A stretch of 64,000 nucleotides of DNA from Alopecurus myosuroides (lineage: Eukaryota; Streptophyta; Magnoliopsida; Poales; Poaceae). The position numbers and the translations under genes are program-made. Of this stretch, positions 1 through 11,551 are shown one piece after another. The number at the start of each line of letters is the position of its first letter. Positions within the stretch are counted from its first letter, which is position 1. The notes under the pieces were generated by a model. That model had not been told where the DNA came from. It saw only the letters and a list, made by a program, of their open reading frames with translations, and made no database searches. Location: contig CM054062.1 of assembly GCA_028641055.1 (NCBI GenBank), positions 238,920,528-238,984,527 on the forward strand, written 5' to 3'.

Positions 1-98
1 GAGATTCGGGCCGAGTAGGCGAAAACTCAACCGAGTTGCCGTCTACTCGGGACAAATCTTTCAAAAAATCTCAAACTTTTTCTTCTTCTTTTCTGCAG

Positions 99-1904
99 AA
101 TAGCCTCCAGAAGAGGACGAAACTGTTCCGCCGGCTACTCTGGAACCACCGCATCGCCAAGGACCGTCTCGAGGCTCTTGAAGCCGAGAAGAAAGATGGT
201 GCTGCGATGGAGCAGGCGGCACTGGACCGCACTATCCAGATTTCTGAAGTTGAAGGTAAGCTTTCAGCTATTCGGTTTGTGCGTTTTGTGTTTACGCCCG
301 TGTTTGCTTTTTGCTTCATTGTTGTTTTCTCTGCAGGCAAGCTTAATGACCTGATTGAAAAGCATCACGACTGCGAAGTGTTTGCTTCCTCTGCTCAGAG
401 CAAGATCGCTACTCTGGAGGGTGAGTTGCCTTTCCTTCTCTGCACTTGTGTTTCTTCTTACTCGGTTACTCTGCTGACGCTGCTGTTCTCTTTGCAGAAG
501 AATACAAGAAATTCCGGGAGCAACACCAGGATTGCCTCATGCCTGCCGAGGTGCGGCAACAGTTGGAATCCCGAGAAGCAGAAATCGAGAAAGAGCGCAC
601 CACCGAGAGGGCGGAGTTTGAGAAGATGCAGATCAAGCTGAAATCTGCCCTCGAGGATGCCATCAACCAAGTTGCCGAGAAGGAGGAGATCAAGAAGACT
701 GCCAAGGCCAAAGATAATACGCTCGAGATGGAGATCTCGATGCTGAAGGAACACAACCGGCAACTCGTCCTCCAGATCGCAAATGCGCGCAGCATTGAAG
801 ACAGGCACATCTCGGATGAGAACGACTGGAAGATCAAGCTTGGAGCCCTGCTAATGGATCTAGAACGTGAGTTCTCTCTTCTCTGCACCTGACTTGTTTT
901 TCTCTTCTCTGCCCTTTTTCTACCTGGTTTCATCTCTTCTCTGCCTCTTTTTCTGATCCCAAATAGATCCCTATGCAGATATCTTCCCGGAGCTCCGATC
1001 TGCTGGTGTGCCTGCTGTGGAGAAGGCCAGACAGCTCCGGGCTGCATACGGAATGCCCATCGATAACACTTCCACTATCAATGATCATCTCTTGAGTATC
1101 AAGTCGCAGATCCGCTCCCTCAAGGGCCTGGGCACCTCCATGGTGTCCACTGGATTCAAACTGCACAAATTATTCTAGCCTGAGAAGGAGGTGCCAGAGA
1201 CCTTCAGCGAGATCGCCGAGCACCTGGACGGAGTGAAGGCCGAGTTGAAGAAATGGCGCGCCTCTGCAGCTCGGGCAGGAGCTGACGAGCTGCTACACTT
1301 CATCATCAGCTGGTATGAAAACCTGGATCTCAGCCGAATCCTCACTATCCGAGAAGAGTCCAAGTGGACCACAAACTCCGACTGCGTCAGTCGCCGGAAA
1401 GCGGTGGCATACGAGATTGCTTCCTACGCCGACACCGCCACCTACATCGACGGCCTTCCCAAGCCAGATACTGAGCCTGAAGATGAGGACAAGGATGAAG
1501 AAGACGATGATGACGTTGTTAGCGAGGACTTGGCCGAGTTTGAGGAAGGTGCCGCAACGGGAGCATCTGAGAAGGGGAAGGCCAAGGTCATCGAGGGGAC
1601 CGAGCAGCTGGTCAACCCGGAGGAGTTCGCGTTGGCCAGCCACGCCGAGGCCGAGCAGCCGCAACCCAGCACTCAGGAGGCCACCATCACCACCGAGATG
1701 GTGATCGAGCAGGCGGCTCCCGAGCTGCGCGCGACTGGTGCCACGCCGACTGATGCCAACCCGCTGCCAAGGACCCAGTCTACCGCGTCCACCTCTGCCA
1801 CGGACCCCATCTCGGTTGCCACCGCGACCTCTGATCTAGCTGCCTCCGCCAAAGCTGATGATGACAACGCCGATGCGGACAACACCGCCACTACCAAAGA
1901 GTGA
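99..1904 (+). pseudogene. Spliced antisense accessory gene of element A (coiled-coil protein, 3' part)
   Basis: This gene runs against gag-pol in the 3' region of element A. Visible exons are 99-255, 337-420, 498-866 and 967-1,904; the first exons lie left of the window. Every intron has GT and AG ends with a pyrimidine-rich acceptor, and the phases agree across all three junctions, giving one reading frame. The protein is charged and mostly helical in exons 99-866 (coiled-coil-like). A region with a PELR motif follows, then a very acidic run around 1,470-1,560 and an Ala/Thr-rich tail. One in-frame TAG at 1,176-1,178, probably from a Trp codon, breaks it. Tat-type elements are known to carry antisense ORFs here, often annotated as 'putative gypsy-type transposon' proteins (PF04195-like N-terminus). 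The function is unknown. Confidence 0.72.
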
Positions 1905-2557
1905 TGCCTGCAACACTTTTACCTTGAACTTTGATTAGATCCCCAGTATGCCGGGTGCAGATGTAACCGTACAATTATTGTTTCGTTGCTACTCAGTTTT
2001 ATTCCAGTTGAAGTTTTTAGCAACTCTGGCTCAATGCCGGGTTGCGTTTCTATGCAAGTCCCCGAGTTGCATTTTTTATCCACTCTTTCTTTTTGTCTCA
2101 GCTCTTACCTGCAACTTGTTGCTTTTTTGGTAGTCGAGTCACAAGATTTCAAAGTTGGAGTTTCAAATACTTAGCCACTTAAAAAAATCATAGTAACACT
2201 GTCCACCACTTAGCCGAAAAGGAAGAAAACAGTAAAGAACACTCTATTCGGTTGCCACACGTTTCCTTTCCTTAGCAATTTTTCATGTGTTCATGGACCT
2301 TTGGCTTGTTCTCTGGCTTGCCATGAAGCCGGGTTGCGGACAGCAGCAGAGTCGCAGAGTTGGCTCGTGGGTTTAAACACACTACTATGTATGCTTTTGA
2401 AATTCTAAGTGGTTCAACCGAATAGACAAAGTAAGAACAAGATAAACACAAGGAGCAATTTGGACGAGGGCAGTCCCCAAGTTCGATTTCAGATTACCGA
2501 CTAGAATTTTAACTCGGATAAGAAAGTACATACACAGTTTGCTCATGAGTGAAAACG
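1905..2557. other. Non-coding 3' region of element A
   Basis: This lies between the end of the antisense gene and the end of pol, which converge here. I see no gene, only AT-rich sequence with scattered copies of the CCGAGT-type words common throughout element A. Confidence 0.55.
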
Positions 2558-5500
2558 TCAGAGTAGAGCTACATTCCAAGGGCGCTTAGATTCCTCTCCA
2601 GCTCTATCCGGCCTGTTCTTCTGGGGTGCCTGTGCGTCAACTAGATAGTAGGAATCATTGTGTAGAGCCTTGCTCACAATGAAAGGCCCTTCCCACGGAG
2701 GGGATAGGTTGTGCATCCCGGCCGTGCGCTGCACGAGCCTAAGGACCATGTCTCCTTCTCGGAAAACCCTTGGGTTTACTTTCCGGCTGTGATAACGCCT
2801 CAAGTTTTGCTGGTAAACAGCTGAACGTGACAGAGTTAGCTCTCTTGCTTCTTCCAGCAGGTCAACGTCATTTTCTCGAGCTTCTCTAGCCTCTGCCTCA
2901 GTGTAGAGGGTTACTCGGGGCGAGTCATGCTCTAGGTCAGTGGGCAACACGGCCTCAGCTCCATATACCAGGAAGAATGGTGTGTATCCGGTTGATCGGT
3001 TAGGGGTAGTCCTTAGACTCCACAACACCGTCGGCAACTCGTCTAGCCAACACCCAGGTGTTTTCAGCAGTTGCTCAATCAGCCTTGGCTTTATGCCGGA
3101 TAGAACCATGCCATTTGCTCTTTCAACTTGCCCATTGGAGGCCGGATGCGCAACAGATGCAACATCTAGCCGAATCCGCTTCTCCTTGCAGAATCTCGCA
3201 AAAGCACCCTCAGCAAAGTTTGTGCCATTATCAGTGATAATGATGTGCGGGTAGCCATATCTCACGATCACATCCTTCAGAAAACTTACAACAGTAGCTC
3301 CATCACACTTCCGAATAGGCTTGACCTCAATCCATTTAGTGAACTTGTCAACCATGACCAGGATGTGAGTCATGTTGCCTCTAGCCGGCTTGAAAGGGCC
3401 AACCATATCCAAACACCAAACTGCAAATGGCCAAGTAATGGGAATGGTCTTCAACTCGGAAGCTGGCATGTGAATCTTACTTGCAAATCTCTGGCAGCCG
3501 TTGCACTTTCTCACTATTTCTTCAGCTTGCTTCAAGGCAGTGAGCCAAAATAAGCCATGCCGAAAAGCCTTGTTGACTAGAGCCCGAGAAGAGGCGTGAT
3601 GTCCGCATTCTCCTTGGTGTATCTCCACCAGAATTTCTTCTCCTTCCTCTGGCTCAACGCAGCATTGCAGCACGCCAGTAGGACTTCTTCTATGCAGCAC
3701 ATTGTTGAGAATAGTATAGCCCTTAGATCTTCTCTGTATCTGTCTGGCTGTGACCTCGTCACTCGGCAAGGTGCCATCCGCTAGAAAGGATAATATGGGC
3801 AGAGCCCAACTCGGTGTCTCCCGCGTGGGAAACATTGGTTCATCCACTTCCATTGGATCAGCAGCCAATACCTCTCCTGAGTTGAGGGCAAGGTCCCGAG
3901 TCCCCGAGTACTCAAAAATGACCCCCTCGATGAATGCGACAGTCCCCGAGTTGGGAGGGGCAGTCCCCGAGTAAGAAGGGCCAGTCCCCGGGTTGCAGGT
4001 GCCAGTCCCCGGGTAGGAGACGGCAGTCCCCGGGTTCTCTTTTGCAGCCTCCCAGTCAATCTCCATGGGAACGGCTTCCTCTCCTGGTATTGAAGGAACG
4101 AAGATAGACTCCGAGTTGGGGGATGGCTTGATGGATGGCTTTCTCAAATGCTCCAAGGCAATCCCAGCCGGGATGAACTGCCGAGAAGACCCCAACTTGG
4201 ACAACTCATCAGTTGCGTCATTCTCTGCTCGGTGTATATGTTGGAACTCACATCCTTCGAAAAAGCCAGTCATGGTTTGCACCAGAAACCGATATGATGC
4301 CATGTTGGCATCCAGAGCATCCCAGGTGCCGGATACCTGCTGCACCACCAAATCCGAGTCGCCATAACAGATGATGCGTTGCATGCCAACCTCCTTGGCT
4401 ACCTTCAAACCATGTACCACGGCCTCATACTCTGCCACATTGTTGGATGCCTTGAAATGAATCTGCAGCACATATTTGAGTTGATCTCGCTTAGGTGACG
4501 TAAGCACCACGCCAGCACCAAGGCCTTCCTTCACTTTGGAGCCATCAAAATGCATCTTCCAGTAGTTGGTTTCCGGCAAGGGAGGCTCATACTGCACCTC
4601 AGCCCAATCCACCAGAAAATCTGCCAAGATTTGTGACTTGATGACTTCTCTTCTCGCGTACAGAGGAGCGTACGCGGATAGCTCAATCGCCCACTTGGCT
4701 ACTCTGCCACTTGCTTCCTTGTTGCCCATGATGTCCGAGATGGGAGCAGAACTCACCACTGTGATGGGATGCTCTTGGAAATAGTGCTTCAGCTTCTTGG
4801 CGCCCAGGTAGACGCCGTAAGTCATGTTCTGGTAATGCGGGTAGTTTTGCTTGGAGTTGGATAGCACTTCACTCAGATAGTACACTGGCCGCTGCACAGT
4901 TTTGCCTTCCTCTTCTCTTTCCACCACAATCACCACACTCACTACTCGGTTGGTTTCCGCAATGTACAGCAACATTGGCTCTTTGGGTAGCGGACTAGCC
5001 AGGATGGGAGCGCTACCCAGCATGGCTTTCAACTCCTTGAATGCTACATCAGCTTGTGGTGTCCAGACAAACTTGTCACTTTTCTTCATCAATTGATACA
5101 GAGGCAAGGCCTTCTCGCCCATTCTGCCCAGGAAGCGGCTCAGAGAAGCCAGGCATCCAGTAAACTTCTGCACATCCTTCAGGGATCTCGGCAAAGACAT
5201 GCTCTCTATAGCTTTTATCTTTGAAGGATTGGCCTCAATGCCCCGACTGGATACCAAGAAGCCGAGTAGCTTGCCAGCCGGGACGCCAAAAGTGCAATTA
5301 GTTGGGTTCAATTTCATCTTATACTTGCGCAAGTTGGCAAAAGTTTCCTCAATGTCACTAAGCAGAGTATGTGTTTTATTCGTTCTGATGACAATGTCAT
5401 CTACGTACACCTGCACATTCTTGCCAATTTGATCATGCAAGCATTTCTGCATGCATCTCTGATAGGTAGCCCCAGCATTCCGCAACCCAAAGCACATGAC

Positions 5501-6007
5501 ACGATAGCAATAAGCCCCGTACGGGGTAATAAAGGCAGTCTTTATTTGATTATCAGGGTTGAGAGCTATCTGATGAAAACCAGAGTAGGCATCTATGAAA
5601 GACAAAAGCTCACAACCAGCAGTGGAATCGATCACCTGATCTATGCGAGGTAGAGGGAATGGATCCTTGGGGCAGGCCTTGTTCAGGTCAGTGTAGTCCA
5701 TGCACATACGCCATGCGGTGTCGGCCTTGGGGTCCTCCTTCTTCTTCTCAACCATAACCGGGTTGGCTAGCCAGTCCGGATGCAATACCTCCATGATAAA
5801 GTTGCTTATCAGCAACTTGGTGATCCGATCACCGATAGCTTTCCTCCTCTCATTACCAAAGCGGCGCATAGCCTGCTTAACCGGCTTGGCGTCATGCCGC
5901 ACATGTAGCGAGTGCTCAACCAACTCCCCCGGGACACCTGGCAGATCCTCATTGGACCAGGCGAAGACGTCCCGATTCTCACGGAGGAAGTGGATGAGCT
6001 CGCTTTC
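2558..6007 (-). pseudogene. Element A pol: reverse transcriptase - RNase H - integrase
   Basis: This is a long open frame of about 1,150 codons from just after the TAG at 6,008-6,010. The segment 5,923-2,558 alone gives 1,121 aa. Domains in order: RT with the YVDD catalytic motif (about 5,396-5,408), RNase H with its FDGSK and YGDSD motifs, an unusual heptapeptide repeat (3,941-4,045), an integrase HHCC zinc finger ending CNGCQRF, and the DDE core with DNGTNF and GQVER. Conserved Gypsy residues (the DVFAW and DMPGIP-like block) begin immediately after the TAG. The true N-terminus is therefore upstream of any ATG and depends on readthrough or fusion with protease. The C-terminus stops at RPWNV without a chromodomain. 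It is open, but silent unless the TAG and upstream lesions are bypassed. Confidence 0.9.
3941..4045 (-). repeat. 21-bp tandem repeat coding heptapeptides between RNase H and integrase
   Basis: Five units of 21 bp start at 3,941, 3,962, 3,983, 4,004 and 4,025 (plus-strand word AGTCCCCG). On the coding strand each gives a seven-residue unit around [YN]-[PS]-G-T. The repeat keeps the pol frame and sits in the linker between the RNase H and integrase domains. Confidence 0.85.
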
Positions 6008-6010
6008 CTA

Positions 6011-7060
6011 TTTCTCTCCCAACCCGGCGCCAATGATGGCAACACGGTCTGGGAACTCAGGATCAACCTGGACCTTCTTTGTCTCCTGGGACGCCTGGAA
6101 CGCAGTCCCATACTGGGAACTCGGCATGCCAGGCGCGCCACCTTGCGCTGCTTGCGCCATAGCCACCACTTAGTACATCTTCTTCTTCTCGGCCGCAATG
6201 ACCATGGATTCCGCCAACTGAGAACTAGCAGAGGCACACTCCAAAGACCTCTTGTAATCACCCGAGATGGTGATGACACCATTGGGACCAGGTAGCTTCA
6301 TCTTCAGGTAGGCTGCATGGGTTGAGGCCATGAACTTGCTGAGGGCAGGCCTACCGAGTAGAGCATGGTAGGGGCTCTAAAGATCAACCACTTCAAACTG
6401 CAGGCACTCGGTGCGGCAGTTCTCCCTGGTGCCGAATAGGACATCAACCCAGATGCGGCCGATTGGAGCACAAGATACTCCCGGCACAATGCCATGGAAT
6501 GTGATCCTGCTGGGTAGCAGCATGTTCTCGGCAAAGCCGAGCTTCTCCAGTGTATCCCGGTACATGATGTTGATGCTGCTGCCGTTGTCTATCAGCACCT
6601 TGCTGAACCTGGCATTCTTCTGAGTTCCCAAGAAGGTGGGATCCACCACCAGAGCATAGCTACCCGGGTTGGGCATCACCTTGGGATGATCAGCTCTGGA
6701 CCATGTGATCTCTTGGTCGCACCAGTGCAGGTAGTGAGGCACAGCCGGGATCACTGCATTTACCTCCATCGCACGCCTGTGCAATGACTGCTTGTCGACT
6801 GGCTCGGTGGTGAAGATCATGTAGCTCTCATGATGCTCCTGGTACTGGTTACGGTCTCCACCACCATTGTTGTCGTTGTTGTTGTTGCCTTGGTTGTTGT
6901 TGTTGTTGTTGTTCCTGTTGTTGCGGGTGTAGAAGTTGCGGTTGCGGTTGTTGTTGTTGTTGTTGTTGTTGTTGCGGTTGGCTCCTTGAGCCACTTGATT
7001 CACATTCTCCCTTCTCGGAAACACTGCAGGACTGGGAGCAGCTGCCCGAATAGGCTGCAC
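6011..7060 (-). pseudogene. Element A protease region and linker to pol
   Basis: The frame carries a retroviral-type aspartic protease. Its active-site loop reads DNGSS, where most Tat proteases have D-G/S/T-G-S, followed by INIMYRDTL, and later the FHGIVPG and FEVVDL blocks that end the domain. The stretch upstream of the protease is Asn-rich and encoded by a GTT microsatellite. In-frame stops at 6,377-6,379 and 6,170-6,172 interrupt the protease C-terminus and the linker, and a third at 6,008-6,010 separates it from pol. The DNGSS variant may weaken activity, but the decayed state makes this hard to interpret. Confidence 0.8.
6867..6979 (+). repeat. GTT/AAC trinucleotide microsatellite
   Basis: Imperfect GTT runs on the plus strand encode poly-Asn on the element's coding strand, just upstream of the protease domain. 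The Val-rich plus-strand ORF across it is a shadow. Confidence 0.9.
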
Positions 7061-7156
7061 ATTGGCATTCGCAGCCGGCAGAGGAGGAGGAGGGGCAGGT
7101 CTTCATTCTTGATGCGGTCCCACCAGCTGCACTTCCGGGTAGTGTGGTTGGCTGGC

Positions 7157-9510
7157 CTACTCGGATGCCGAGTATGGAAGCTGCATGGGCCCATCCTTCA
7201 TGTTTCCGAAGACAAAACTCGGGCCTGAATCCGAGTTGCCGCTACCCTGTTGGGGAGCAGTGTACGGCTTCTTGATGCCTTGGCCCTGATTCTGGTTTTG
7301 CCCGTATTGGGCTCCAGCAGTTTTTTTCCTTTGGCTACTCCCAGCAGCCGTAGTCACAGCATTCACCTCCTCGGGATCATACCGAGTATCAAGGCGGTCG
7401 CCTCTGCGCTTGTTTCTGAAGTCATTGCGCCTGCTGCTGTCATGGTGTTTCCTTCTCGGCTCAGGAGAATCAAGCAGAGGCTGAGTTGGGTCGCCGAGTG
7501 CATACATATATGCAATCTTGATTGTCTCGGCGAGAGTACTCGGCATCTCTCGCTGCAGCTTCTGCCACAACATGTTGCCATGCCTGCACCCCTGAGCGAA
7601 CCAAGTAATGGCCTGAGCCTCATTCACACCTTCACAGGTGTTCCTCAAGGTACTCCATCGAGTAAGGTACTCGCGGTCAGTTTCCTCTTCTCGCTGCCTG
7701 CAAGCTGTTGCGGCCTATTCGGCCTCTTGTAGGTGCTGGTGAAGTTGCTGATGAAGGCTTCCGATAAGTCTAGCCAGCAGTTGATATTGTCCTTGGGCAG
7801 GTTGTTGAGCCAAGTCCGAGCTGGACCCTCTAGCATTTGCGGAACATACCGCACAACCCATCTCCGGTTGCCGCCTGCAATGTGCACAGCGGTAACATAG
7901 TCACTCAGCCAGTCTTCCGGCTTGGTGCTGCCATTGTAGCACTTGGTCCCCCTGGCCAGCTGAAAATGGTTCACGGAGGGCTCATCCATGATGCGGCGAC
8001 CAAAGCAATCTGGGCCGGGTGGCCCCTTGTTCTCGAGCTGAGCAGACCGATTGATACGGTCCAGCTTGTACCTTGCATCACTGGGCTCCAACATGCGGTC
8101 ACCCACGCGATTAGTGATATCTCTTGGATCAGCATAGCCGGCTAGACCCATCGCCGAGTAGCCATCATCATATCTGTTCTCCTGCACAACTGCGGGCTGC
8201 ACCACCGGGTTGGCTGCTGGCGCTGCCGCACGCGGCTGTGCTGCCGCTGGCTGCTGCGTCCTCTGCCGAGTAGGCTGAGCAGCAGGACGCCGAGAAGGCC
8301 CTGCACAGTCTCCCTCTTGCCTCTTGCGGTGAGCTTTATGGGCTTGATAGCCTCCTCCTGCAGAGTTGTGTTTCTGACCGGGCTGCCGCGGCACAGCGTG
8401 CTGTTTTTCGGCGACAGCCGGGTCGTACACCTGCATCTGTTTGTTTTTCCCAGAGTTCACACTCTGGTCTCTATCTCCACCGGGAAGCGGTGATGACGCC
8501 TGGTCCTGAGACCTCATCCCATGCGAGTGAACAACATGAGATGCGCCAGCACCCGGATTGGCTTTCCGGAACTCCTCGTTCTGCCTGCCAGCCTCTAGCA
8601 CTAGCTCGTTGAGTCTCTCCTGCTGCCTAGCGTGCGCGTCGCCAGTGAGATGCGGCAACTCAGCAGCCACTGCCTCTACAGCCCTAAGAGTTTTAGCGGG
8701 GGTGTTGTATCTAGGCCTACCAACAATATCCAAACTAGCAGATTGGCTAGCAGCCCTACCATCTCTAGCCAGCTCAACGCCTAAGTTGCGACGAGTAATG
8801 CCTATCTTGCTAGGCAGCCTAGAAACAGGAGTAAAGCCATGCGCTGCATTTTACTCATTTTGCGCAAGGTTGAGCTCAAGCCTAACCTTCTCCAGCTCTT
8901 GGGTCTCTGCGAGTAGCGCTTAACGCTGCTGCTCGATCTGCGCCCTCATGGCGGCAAGTTCCGCCTCGGTGGGTTGCGGCATCCCCAGCTGCACGGTTGC
9001 GCCTCCGCGAGCAACCGGGATGGCCGTGGACGTGGAAGGAGGCAGGTTCTGGTCCTTCTCGTAGGGCTTGTTGACCCTAGCACCCACAGGTTCCTCGATG
9101 ACGCCAGCGGCAGCGGCCGCGCCCTTCCCAGCATCGATAGCCGGGCCTGTCATCATCACCTCCACGTTGTCCGCAGAGCAGGGAGATGGCTTCCCGCAGG
9201 CAGCGAGTACAGCAGGAGGATCTTCCGCGACGAGCACCACCTCTGGAAACTCGCGGATGATGGTGGTGGCGACGTAGACCAGGTGCGTGCCGAAGGAGAG
9301 CACCGAGCCACCTGCGGGCATGGGCCTGCCGCCGAAATCTCCGGCGTTGTCGATGACGAAGTCGAAGGAGCCAAATCTGTGGACAAGGCCACAGACCACG
9401 CGCTCCCCTGAAGCTGAAACCGGTCCCGTCCGAATGTGAACTCCTGCCAGCGCCGCTGGTAGCTCCACGGTGGGCGCCAACTGTCGTGGTGGTATCACGG
9501 CAGATGCCAT
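7157..9510 (-). pseudogene. Element A gag
   Basis: Gag of the minus-strand element, in pieces. The first ATG (9,510) lies 28 bp inside the LTR, and the frame runs through the primer-binding site as RQLAPTVEL. It stops at 8,920-8,922 (TAA) and 8,851-8,853 (TAA). It resumes at 8,733-7,645 with the capsid-like region (DWLSDYVTAVH, then ARTWLNNLP), then shifts frame near 7,690. The next piece, 7,648-7,157, continues the conserved LRNTCEGV block. A further shift and stop near 7,150 precede a zinc-binding-like CSFH segment. Pro/Gln-rich low-complexity stretches separate the N-terminal and capsid parts. The lesions make it non-functional. Confidence 0.82.
9465..9480 (-). promoter_or_regulatory. Primer-binding site of element A
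   Basis: Reading on the minus strand, TTGGCGCCCACCGTGG follows one base after the LTR end. TGGCGCC matches the 3' end class of tRNAs used by many plant Gypsy elements. The site also lies inside the gag reading frame (Q-L-A-P-T-V). Confidence 0.8.
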
Positions 9511-10338
9511 GGTATGGCTAAAGTGTTGGGGCCGATGGACGCTGGAGGTATCCGGGGAGGGATCACACAGCGAGTAGCCGCGTGTAGGGTGTCTCTAGCA
9601 CTGCAAACAACCAGATCTACCCAGGTTCAGGGCCCTCGTGTGGAGGTAACACCCGTACTCCTGTCTTTCTCTCTATATGTGTGTAATCCGAGTAGCCACA
9701 ATACAGTGTATGCCTCTAGCCGAGTAGCCACTCCGCTGCTCTCTCTCGCTCTGGTGTTGTCTCTAGCAAATAAATGCGAAGTGAAGCAAGTCCCTCGCGC
9801 AGGAGGAGGCAGGGCACCTTATATACTGGTGCCCAGCCGGATAAAGAACGATTAAAAGGTACGGTGATGTGACTTGACCATGATGACTTTGGCACGCCTC
9901 CGAGATCTCGCGCGGAGAAGCGCCGCGCCGTACGGCTGACAGCCCATGTCCGCTCTGTCAGCCTCCCAGCATAGACCTCCATCCTGCCCTGTCCCCTCTG
10001 TACTTGACAAGACTGGACGGCTGCCTAACCCCGCGTCACTGATGATCACGAACCTAGTAAGTTAAACCGCACGTGCGTACGGACGCAGGATACACGGGAT
10101 CTCCTGTCAGAACGGCTCCATTGACTTCTGGCCTGAGTAGGATTGCCATCCGTCTACTCAGACCAACTTCTCTACTCGGACGAATGTAACTTCCTTGATA
10201 TCTTCCCTTGGCCATCGGTGGGTTCGGCCGGATAGAAACCTACCGGGTAGGAGCACCCGGGTAGCCGTCTACCCGGTCAACATCACCTTGACCTTGCCTT
10301 TAACACTTTCCTTACCCCTACTCCGGCCATAGCTAACA
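9482..10338 (-). mobile_element. 5' LTR of element A
   Basis: On the minus strand it begins TGTTAGC (at 10,338) and ends CACGACA (at 9,482), with the usual TG/CA ends, for about 857 bp. A TATA box (minus strand GTATATAAGG) is at 9,818-9,827. The outer boundary is uncertain because bases 10,321-10,338 are also nearly identical to element B sequence. The partner LTR is outside the window. Confidence 0.68.
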
Positions 10339-11551
10339 GTGTGAGCTCGAGCGCAAGGAGGAAGATGAGCACGAGGAAGAAGATGGTTGAAGGCGAAGGC
10401 TGGGAAAATTTTACCGCAGCGCTAAGTCCCGTATTTATACACGGAGCGGGTCAATCTCAGCCACTCGATGCGCTACGTGGCACGTATCGCAGCCACCACG
10501 TGTGAAGATGAAACGAAGGGACGGTGAACGCTGTTCCGTGCCACGATCTTAACAGAAGATCGTGCGCATTTACTGCGCGGTTCGAGTAAAAAACGGAAGC
10601 GGCGTCTCGTTTCCCGGTCAAAAAGCTGACTAAGTGGGCCAGCCCATTTGCTACCACTCCGTCACGTCCCATCAGGAGGAGAAAAGTGCGCCATGACGTC
10701 ATGGCACGCGACATCAAGCTCAAGAATTGTCGAATGGAGAATTCAAACACGAAAACAACTTCGTATGAAAATTCCTTCGACTAAAAGCAACTCTTTTGAG
10801 AAACAAATCATAACGCAAGACCTCTTTAAGACAAGAGAAAAATGCCCTATACACGAAAACTCTTTCGTATGGGCACGGCACTCTAAGCATGAAAACTCTT
10901 TCATATGAGCATAACTTTCCTCAGCACGGAAATCCTTTCGGTTGAAACTCAAACTGTCATTCGGGTAGATATAACCTGCCTCTTTTTTACACATGATAAC
11001 TTACATCATAAAAACCTGGGTTGTTCAGCCGACTAGGCACATCTGGATGCCATATTCTTCGAATATGAAGGTAAGACCCAGAAAGATCTCTCTTAAGGGC
11101 CTGGAATCACACTCAAAAGCTGCGTCCTCCGGTGTGATTCCGTGTCAACAACACGAAGAAAAATCCTAGAGGACGCGCCGGGTACCCTCATAGGTTAAGT
11201 TCGACTCGATAAGTCCACAACAGCCCAGTCGCAACAATCACCTTATCGGGTTCGAGTCGGAGGTCTCGAATCTGTGTAGGCCAGGAATGTTTTTGCCCTA
11301 GTCGCAATTAATTGGCCCTGATCTCTTGGGAGAGCCAAGCTACTGTGCCGCATCCTTCTGCAAATAAAGCCGCAATAACAGGCACCTAAGTCGCTCAACA
11401 CTCGAGCATAAGGACTCATTGCACAGGGAACACACCCTTTAAAACAGTAAGCAGCCAAGCTGTTTATTCAAAAGAAAAAAGCAAGGCCAAAAAAGGTTTG
11501 ACCGTCTACTCGACTGGAAAATTCCCACTCGAGCAAACGCTCGGGGGCTAC
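10339..11551 (+). mobile_element. 3' internal tail of a third element B copy
   Basis: This segment matches 26,828-28,041 and 39,105-40,302 base for base with few changes. It holds only the upstream (promoter) part of the antisense gene: TATA on the minus strand at 10,432-10,439, CACGTG at 10,497-10,502 and a 16-bp palindrome at 10,690-10,705. It then continues to the polypurine tract before LTR1. The body of the antisense gene is missing, replaced on the left by element A. Confidence 0.85.

Larger units (their letters stand above)
1..10338 (-). mobile_element. Ty3/Gypsy (Tat-type) LTR retrotransposon, element A, decayed
   Basis: A nearly complete Gypsy element lies on the minus strand. Going down from the right it has an LTR (10,338-9,482), a primer-binding site, gag, protease, RT-RNase H-integrase (ending at 2,558), then a region whose gene runs on the opposite strand (99-1,904). 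The second LTR must lie left of base 1. RT before RNase H before integrase defines Ty3/Gypsy. The absence of a chromodomain and the antisense 3' gene point to the plant Tat group. The coding part has several in-frame stops (for example 8,920-8,922, 8,851-8,853, 6,377-6,379, 6,170-6,172) and at least two frameshifts, so it cannot transpose on its own. The stops I could interpret fit C-to-T changes in CAA, CAG or CGA codons, as expected of a methylated old copy. Confidence 0.88.

Noticed and set aside
6830..7228. Val-rich plus-strand ORF
   Set aside because: It is the reverse reading of the poly-Asn microsatellite in element A gag-protease.
10743..10994. 83-aa minus-strand ORF repeated at 27,232 and 39,493
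   Set aside because: It lies upstream of the antisense TATA box, has no domain, and is kept only because the element copies are nearly identical.
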